NCBI GenBank assembly: GCA_025201765.1
Contig: MU623376.1
Coordinates: 1 to 64,000 of the forward strand
Direction: 5' to 3'
From: Daldinia sp. FL1419
Taxonomy: Eukaryota > Ascomycota > Sordariomycetes > Xylariales > Hypoxylaceae
Length of the DNA stretch: 64,000 nt
Both the position numbers and the translations under genes were made by a program. Below the pieces are notes generated by a model. That model saw only the letters and a program-made list of their open reading frames with translations. It searched no databases and had not been told where the DNA came from. This document shows positions 58,615 to 64,000 of the stretch, one piece after another (position 1 is the stretch's first letter; every line of letters starts with the position of its first letter).

Positions 58615-60021
58615 TCAGAGCTGCGGATCTCCAATCCGAATCTGCTTCTTCATCTCCTCCCTCCTTTTCTCCTCCCTCCTTTTCTCCTTCCTCGTCTCGT
58701 CCGAGCCCATCCCCAGTCCCAATCCCCGACCTATCCGCAGAGACTTTGCTCTTGACAAGATACTTTTTACTTTCAGACCCGGCGCCCCCTTTTCCGTTTC
58801 TTTATCTTTACTTTTTTCCCTTTCCTTCCCCCCACTGCCGTTCTGTCTTAATGACTTCGGGAACACCAGTGCGGGTAGAGTGGAAACCCGATTCAATTTT
58901 CTGGTAATGGTGTTGTGCTCTTCTTTGCCTTTCTGGTCCGTTGCTTCAATTGGCTTTTTCTGCGGAGACACGGAACTAATTTGTTCCTGCATGGACTCTA
59001 TATGCATGGGTTCCATGCCTGGGAACGGTGTTTTGACGTAGTAATCTGCTATCGGTCGCTCACTTAGTTTCAGGGGAGGCGGTGCTGGGGCTGTTCTTTT
59101 ACTATTGGCTCGAGGCCGTGCTGAGAACCCATCCATTGATCCCGCAAACACGACTTTGGGGCTGGCTACCGTTTCGAATGGGATTTTTGACACATTCGAA
59201 GGGTCGTTCCCCAAGACAGCATATGATGACGGCTTGGTATTGTCCGTCAGCGGGCGCCTCTGGTTATCACCAAGGTCTCGTGAGTACCTGAGGTTAGGAT
59301 CGGAAGGGAATGATGTTGGAGGGTGTATCACTGTCCCGCTTATGGGACTCCCCGGATCACTGTATCGGAGGTTAGTTTGCTGGTGTTGGAACTGGTGGCT
59401 TAGGTTTGCCGCATCCATCCCTGGTGTGGGAAGTAAATCTGATGACGGATACATTATGGGTTGATTATCATATAAAAATGGCTGTTGGCCAATATATATC
59501 TCCTCTACCGAAGAAGAGTATGGGCTCTCTCTCGAAGAGCATTCTGAATGCAAACTGCTTGACTCGTAGGGTGAGACTGGCGAAACTTCATACTGTCGAA
59601 GACTGTTATTCCCAGTTAAGGGGTTTGACACGGGGCTAACGACGGTATTGTCGGTCTCGGTCGTCTCCAGAATCATGCGGGCCGGGTATCTCGGTTGCGG
59701 CGCTGCTATCTCGGGGGTGTTATGTGAATATGGCGATGGCGACGTCGTTAGTTGGGGCGAATTAACTTCTGCAAACCCGGCTCCATCTAGAATACCTTCG
59801 GAGCTACTATCGATGTGATTACCTTTATGGAGACACTTCGAGATGGACAGCCCTCGAGGACTATCGTTTGGGAAAGAATAGATGGATGAAGAAGCAGAAT
59901 CCGGCCGCGGGGGGAGGGCTCTTTTCACATATTCCGGTATACCAACTGGCGGCGGGTATTGTTGTTTCCCTGTCTTCCAACCCATTTTCTCTTGGCTGTC
60001 TATATTATCTTCCGGAGCCAT
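58615..60021 (-). CDS. Ser/Pro-rich protein of unknown function
   Basis: Single exon, 468 aa. Mostly disordered-type sequence with Ser, Pro, Thr and Tyr; short PPP/PPR motifs (PPPVGIPEYVKRALPPRP near 24-41; TAPAPPPLKL near 312) could bind SH3 or similar domains. The C-terminus is strongly basic and alternating (KEKRREEKRREEMKKQ), encoded by a purine repeat. No catalytic domain is visible. The layout fits fungal signalling or cytoskeletal adaptors, but that is a guess. The start ATG is in good context. It lies on the same strand as the Chk2 gene, about 0.7 kb downstream of it. Confidence 0.75.
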   Translation of the reverse strand: MAPEDNIDSQEKMGWKTGKQQYPPPVGIPEYVKRALPPRPDSASSSIYSFPNDSPRGLSISKCLHKGNHIDSSSEGILDGAGFAEVNSPQLTTSPSPYSHNTPEIAAPQPRYPARMILETTETDNTVVSPVSNPLTGNNSLRQYEVSPVSPYESSSLHSECSSRESPYSSSVEEIYIGQQPFLYDNQPIMYPSSDLLPTPGMDAANLSHQFQHQQTNLRYSDPGSPISGTVIHPPTSFPSDPNLRYSRDLGDNQRRPLTDNTKPSSYAVLGNDPSNVSKIPFETVASPKVVFAGSMDGFSARPRANSKRTAPAPPPLKLSERPIADYYVKTPFPGMEPMHIESMQEQISSVSPQKKPIEATDQKGKEEHNTITRKLNRVSTLPALVFPKSLRQNGSGGKEREKSKDKETEKGAPGLKVKSILSRAKSLRIGRGLGLGMGSDETRKEKRREEKRREEMKKQIRIGDPQL

Positions 60022-60731
60022 CTCGCGGCATACTTAGAGCATTTAATTATGTTTTCCTGATGATCCGGAACCAGTATGAACTAGGTGTACTACACTACCG
60101 AGCGCCCAGCTAGGTAGTTAAGATACCTAAGTAGATTTCCATATTCTGCTGCTATATCCAAACAAAGAAATGAAGAGTTCCAGAGCATATGTCCGGATCA
60201 GTTCGTGACCGCGAATATCAGCTTCTTTATCCTCTGACGCAGGACAAAGATAGAATACCAATATAATGTGGCAACTTGATTCTTATTGCCTGTTTAAACG
60301 TACCTAGGTACCTAGGTAACCAGAGAATATCTAACCTAGAAACCTATAATATCTTATAGTTTAAAAAAGTAACTTCAAAGTACACTCAGTTTGCTCATGT
60401 CGAGCATATATTTATTATATACCGGGCACCTATGCTGTGAACTTAATATGATGCAAACTGCAAGGAATCCCCCTCGCCCCTTTTCATGAATTGATCATCG
60501 CCCATAGAACTCCAGTTCCGCACGGCATACGATGACACGCCCCCCATTCAGCGATGTATAGAATCGGCCTTCAAACCAGCCACGCATATAGAAAATAATA
60601 AGAACGAAACTATAGATGTTCCCATGCCATGCTACAACAGGCTGAACTTCTAATAGATCCTATAGGCACATTCGACAGTTCGATAATATCTCGCCCGGGA
60701 TTCTATTACCCCAGATTCCATCATAATATAA
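60022..60731. other. Intergenic
   Basis: 3' flank of the Chk2 gene and promoter of the Ser/Pro-rich gene. A doubled CCTAGGTACCTAGGTA sequence lies at 60302-60317. No gene. Confidence 0.55.
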
Positions 60732-63045
60732 TTATTTCCCATTACCTTTCCCCTTGCCCTTCCCTTTTGCCTTGTTGCCCTTTGCTGCTGCTGCCTCGGA
60801 TTTAGAATAGAAGCTCGTTGCATCATTACCGAATAGCTCCTGGTCGCCTTTGCCACCCATTTCCATAAATTCTTTCGTGCCTCGCTGGTCGGCCGGCCGC
60901 GGTTCCTTCGGGGGTGCGTCGTTTTGCTCGGCTGCAGGATTCTTTGCGAAGACTTTGGCAGGGCTCTTATTAGCATTCGGGCTTAGGGGAACCTTGTTAG
61001 CAATCTGCACCGAATTGATGGAGCTGAGCAATGTGCGTTCTCGGGCCGCGCTCCTTCGTTGCATTTCAAGGCCTCCAATTCCAGCCACAAGTCCATCAGT
61101 ACTATCATTAACACCTAGCGTCTTCTGGGTTATCCAAGGGTGGGCAAGGCACTGGTCAACTGTGAACCGCTTTTCTGGTTCGACCACGAGCATGTGATCA
61201 ATGAGGTCCACTAACATATTCATAATTAGTCACAAAGCTCAAGATGTCAAGAAATCACAACTTCGGAATAGCGAAGACTTACGCGCTGGGTCTCCTACCG
61301 AATCCCAATATGGGGAAGGATAGTCGAATCGCCCACTCTTAATCTGTTGTGATAGCGTATATGGGAAATCGCGGCTATACAATTCGTCCGAGAAAGGGGG
61401 AAACCCACACAGACAGATGTATAGCACGACTCCAAGCGACCAGATATCAACAGCCTTGGTGTATTTTCTATGCTTCCCTTCTGCCAAAATCTCTGGCGCG
61501 ACGTAACTCGGCGTACCACATAGAGTGGTCGTAAAGGATTCCTCGCCGATGATCTTGGCAAGACCAAAATCGGCAAGTTTGACATGCAGATCCTTGTCGA
61601 CTAGTAGAATATTTTCGGGTTTGACGTCTCGATGGACAATATTTCTATCATGCTATTTTAGCCGTTAGCAACGTCAAACCGAGAGAGAAAGGGGAACCAT
61701 ACCAAGTATTTGATGCCCTGGAACAGCTGAATGAATAGTTTCCTCGTTTCTACCTCACTCAACTTCTGCTTCATTACAATGTAATTGAACAACTCTCCTT
61801 CCGGCGCAAGCTCAAGCACCAAATACACAGCATTCTTCTCGTTGAAAGTATCTTTCAGACATAAAACGTTAGGGTGGCTAACTCCCATTAGGACTGCAAT
61901 CTCCTGTTGCAGACCATCTGTCTTTGACCTCTCGTCCATCCCCGGGTTCTTCGTGAAAATTTTTACTGCATATCTTTGCCCAGTAGATTTTTCCACGCAC
62001 AAATATACTTCGGCGAAATGGCCCTTACCCAAACGATCGAGGAGCGTGTACTGCTGTAAGAATGCACTGGAAGCCCGGGTTCGTGGATAGCGAAATATGA
62101 ACCGAGCCTTGTCCATCACCGCAATTTCGTCCTGCTCCTGTAGCTCACGGCGCTGATTCCTGCCGACAATGGCCTCGTTCACAAAAGTTCCATTGCTAGA
62201 CATATCCTCGAGAATAGCAACTGTGTCATCGCCCTTGTTTTCGGTGAATACTAAGCAGTGACGGTTGGAAACAATCGGATCATCCACAATAATATCTAGC
62301 AGCGGTCAACAAATATTTCATTACAATAGGAACCAAGACGACAAGAAGGATGAATAAACTTACCACACTCAGGATGTCGCCCGATTAGATATCCACCCGA
62401 GGGCACACCCTTGACCTTAGACTTCTCAAAGCTTTCTTCTTGCTTTAAGGCACTAGCATCGGCCGAGCTAGACTGCTCCTTTGCTAGGACACCTGAAACG
62501 TCATTGGGTAGTTGACAGGTAGAACGCTTCTTCAAGACAACACATCTACCGCCGTGCTTAGGGTCCAATGGGAAAAGATAACCCCATACGCCCTCTTTCT
62601 CTTCATCCTCAACCTCATCGGAGAGAGCGCCGTTTCCTTCGACATATTGGGAGGTCGGAAAAGCTTGTGTATCTTGCGGAGGAGACGATAGTCTTTGAAT
62701 TTGGGAAAAGGTCTCCTCGGGGGTACGGTGAGTGACTTGACTAGGTCGTCCATCCGGAGGCTCGGCTGTTGATTCCTTATATAGCTCTTCGCTCTCGGCT
62801 TGGTGAGTGACGGGTGAGGGCAGATTCTGTTTATTGGCAACAACTGGTGTTTTTAACTGTTCGACATTTTCCGTCTTCTGCGACAATCGACCGGAGCGAC
62901 GGGGCTTTTTCGAAACATCATTGTCAATCTTCGGAGGGGGAGAATCCTATATAAAACGTTATTAGATAAGAGAAGACGTGAATAAATTAAGGGCAGATCA
63001 AAGTACCCTCCCCCGTTTTTGGCTTTTCTCGCTACGTGGAGCCAT
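60732..63045 (-). CDS. prd-4: Checkpoint kinase Chk2/Rad53/PRD-4 (FHA + Ser/Thr kinase)
   Basis: Five exons: 63007-63045, 62364-62946, 61703-62295, 61283-61652 and 60732-61210, encoding 687 aa, close to Neurospora PRD-4. The N-terminus has a basic KKPRRSGR segment and several SQ/TQ sites (LSQK, PSQV, FSQI, DTQA, TSQY) as expected for ATM/ATR-type phosphorylation. The FHA domain has GRHPEC-DIIVDDPIVSNRH (R and SNRH phosphothreonine-binding residues; N218, H220) and SSNGTFVN. The kinase (about 291-554) has LGKGHFAEV, AVKIF, HRDVKPEN (D414), DFG (433-435) and APE. The tail ends in a GK-rich repeat. Intron 1 has the rare donor GTACTT. It relays DNA-damage signals in the nucleus, and PRD-4 also links damage to the clock in Neurospora. 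Confidence 0.97.
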
Positions 63046-64000
63046 GAAGGTGGCTGCCTTGAGCGAGGGTACCGGAATTCGTTTTGCGACAGACCAACAG
63101 ACAAGAAGTCGGGAAAAAACACGGACACGACAGGCTACGACGACTAGTTCTACAATATAACAGGGGACTTTAGGATGCTGCCTTGGAATCCTGGCGAAAT
63201 AAATGAGCCTAGATGAATCGATGTAAAATTTTTGTTATGACGGTTTGATGGGTTAATAGTTCAATAGGTCAATAGGTTGATAGGTTGATAGGTTGATAGA
63301 TTGATAAGTTGGTTGATGAAGACGAGAAAAGCTAATTGGTATAAAAGAGGTGGATTTACATTACAATAGGCAGGTACGGATGGAGGATGTACACTATTGT
63401 ACGTAAAGCATGTAATAGCTCAACGAGAGAACACGAGACTAAGAGGCTCAGCGACCAACAGGGCAGCTTATTAGCGTATGTAGTACCTACCTAACCTTAG
63501 GTAGATAGGCTGGTAGGCTTGGGCTTGCTACTAGGGCAGGACCAGGGGAGGACTTGCGGCGCTATCACCCTGCTGTTTCACCGAATAGGTATCTGTTGAC
63601 TCATAAATAACTTAGGCAATTACTCACCTGCGTTTGCTATAAGAAGAAAAACTCTAAAAACTAATAAAAGAAGAAAAAATTAAATAGAATCATATGCTAT
63701 TAGCTGCCTGCCGTTTCCGCTAGGTCCAAAATCACAGGAGAAATCTTGAAGAATTCAAACATTGAGACCCTAACAGGTGACGGTACGTGAGGTCATCTTT
63801 AGTTTCATAATCCTACCCAGTTAGGTATAATAGGTACTTGGGATACCTAACCTCGTAGTTACATAGTAAACTCAATGGGCACCTGCTGCTGCTATGTATG
63901 ATCGGTAAGTGGGGAAGCTCCCCCGTTTTGTCTATGTTGCTGTAGGGCTGTGCAATATGTACGTACCTTTTTCAATGCACCTTGTGCCGATTTTAGGTTC
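63046..64000. other. Chk2 promoter region and window end
   Basis: Holds the Chk2 upstream region and a run of ataggttgat units at 63250-63315; CCTAGGTA-related sequence near 63485. ORFs are short. No gene is seen to the right edge. Confidence 0.55.
63250..63315. repeat. Tandem ATAGGTTGAT repeat
   Basis: About six imperfect units of caataggt/gataggtt type about 200-270 bp upstream of the Chk2 start codon. Any effect on expression is unknown. Confidence 0.65.

Noticed and set aside
1..64000. tRNA, rRNA, CRISPR or prokaryote-style defence loci
   Set aside because: Scanned by eye for TPsiC-type boxes, clover-leaf arms and regular spacers; none convincing. A tRNAscan-SE/Infernal run would be decisive.

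Overview
This is nuclear DNA of a filamentous ascomycete (Pezizomycotina, most likely a sordariomycete-type genome; I would not go lower). The evidence is short introns of about 50-65 nt with GTANGN donors and CTAAC/CTAAT branch sites, fungus-specific families (Zn2Cys6 factor, bZIP with DUF3425, RTA1, DOMON-b561 protein, one-FHA Chk2 kinase), AT-rich gene deserts and RIP-like decay. I rebuilt 18 protein genes with 43 introns, one putative small ORF, and a bZIP locus whose 3' half is decayed. All exon phases close. Coordinates for spliced genes are the CDS span, with exons listed in the evidence.

Layout: 1-11.6 kb holds a HAD phosphatase, a Mutator-type MITE, epsilon-COP of the COPI coat and a RanBP2-type zinc-finger protein. 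11.6-17.2 kb holds a Zn2Cys6 regulator and an MFS transporter, both on +. 17.6-27.8 kb holds a small Cys-rich secreted protein, a MYND protein, a Thr-rich secreted or wall protein, a secreted DOMON plus cytochrome b561 protein and a secreted PLC-like phosphodiesterase, so it is rich in surface and secreted products. 27.9-38.3 kb is nearly a gene desert containing a bZIP-DUF3425 locus with a decayed C-terminal half and a second MITE. 38.3-42.2 kb holds an RluA-type pseudouridine synthase, a hotdog thioesterase and a Gfo/Idh/MocA oxidoreductase whose stop is 8 bp from the thioesterase stop. 46.5-48.7 kb encodes a C2H2 regulator. 51.3-52.9 kb holds a SAM methyltransferase and a tiny membrane ORF, lying between copies of a hairpin repeat. 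54.2-56.3 kb is a P-loop ATPase. 57.1-58.4 kb holds remnants of an RTA1-like transporter and probably an FAD monooxygenase. 58.6-63.0 kb holds a Ser/Pro-rich protein and a Chk2/Rad53/PRD-4 kinase.

The genes do not form one pathway. Housekeeping genes (epsilon-COP, pseudouridine synthase, Chk2) are interspersed with lineage-variable genes. No complete biosynthetic cluster, tRNA, rRNA, CRISPR array or prokaryote-like system was found. The most novel signals are non-coding: a roughly 115-bp hairpin-bearing dispersed repeat (three full copies and one partial), a pair of related Mutator-like MITEs with 8-9 bp target duplications, and a recurrent palindromic CCTAGGTA-type motif in intergenic DNA.
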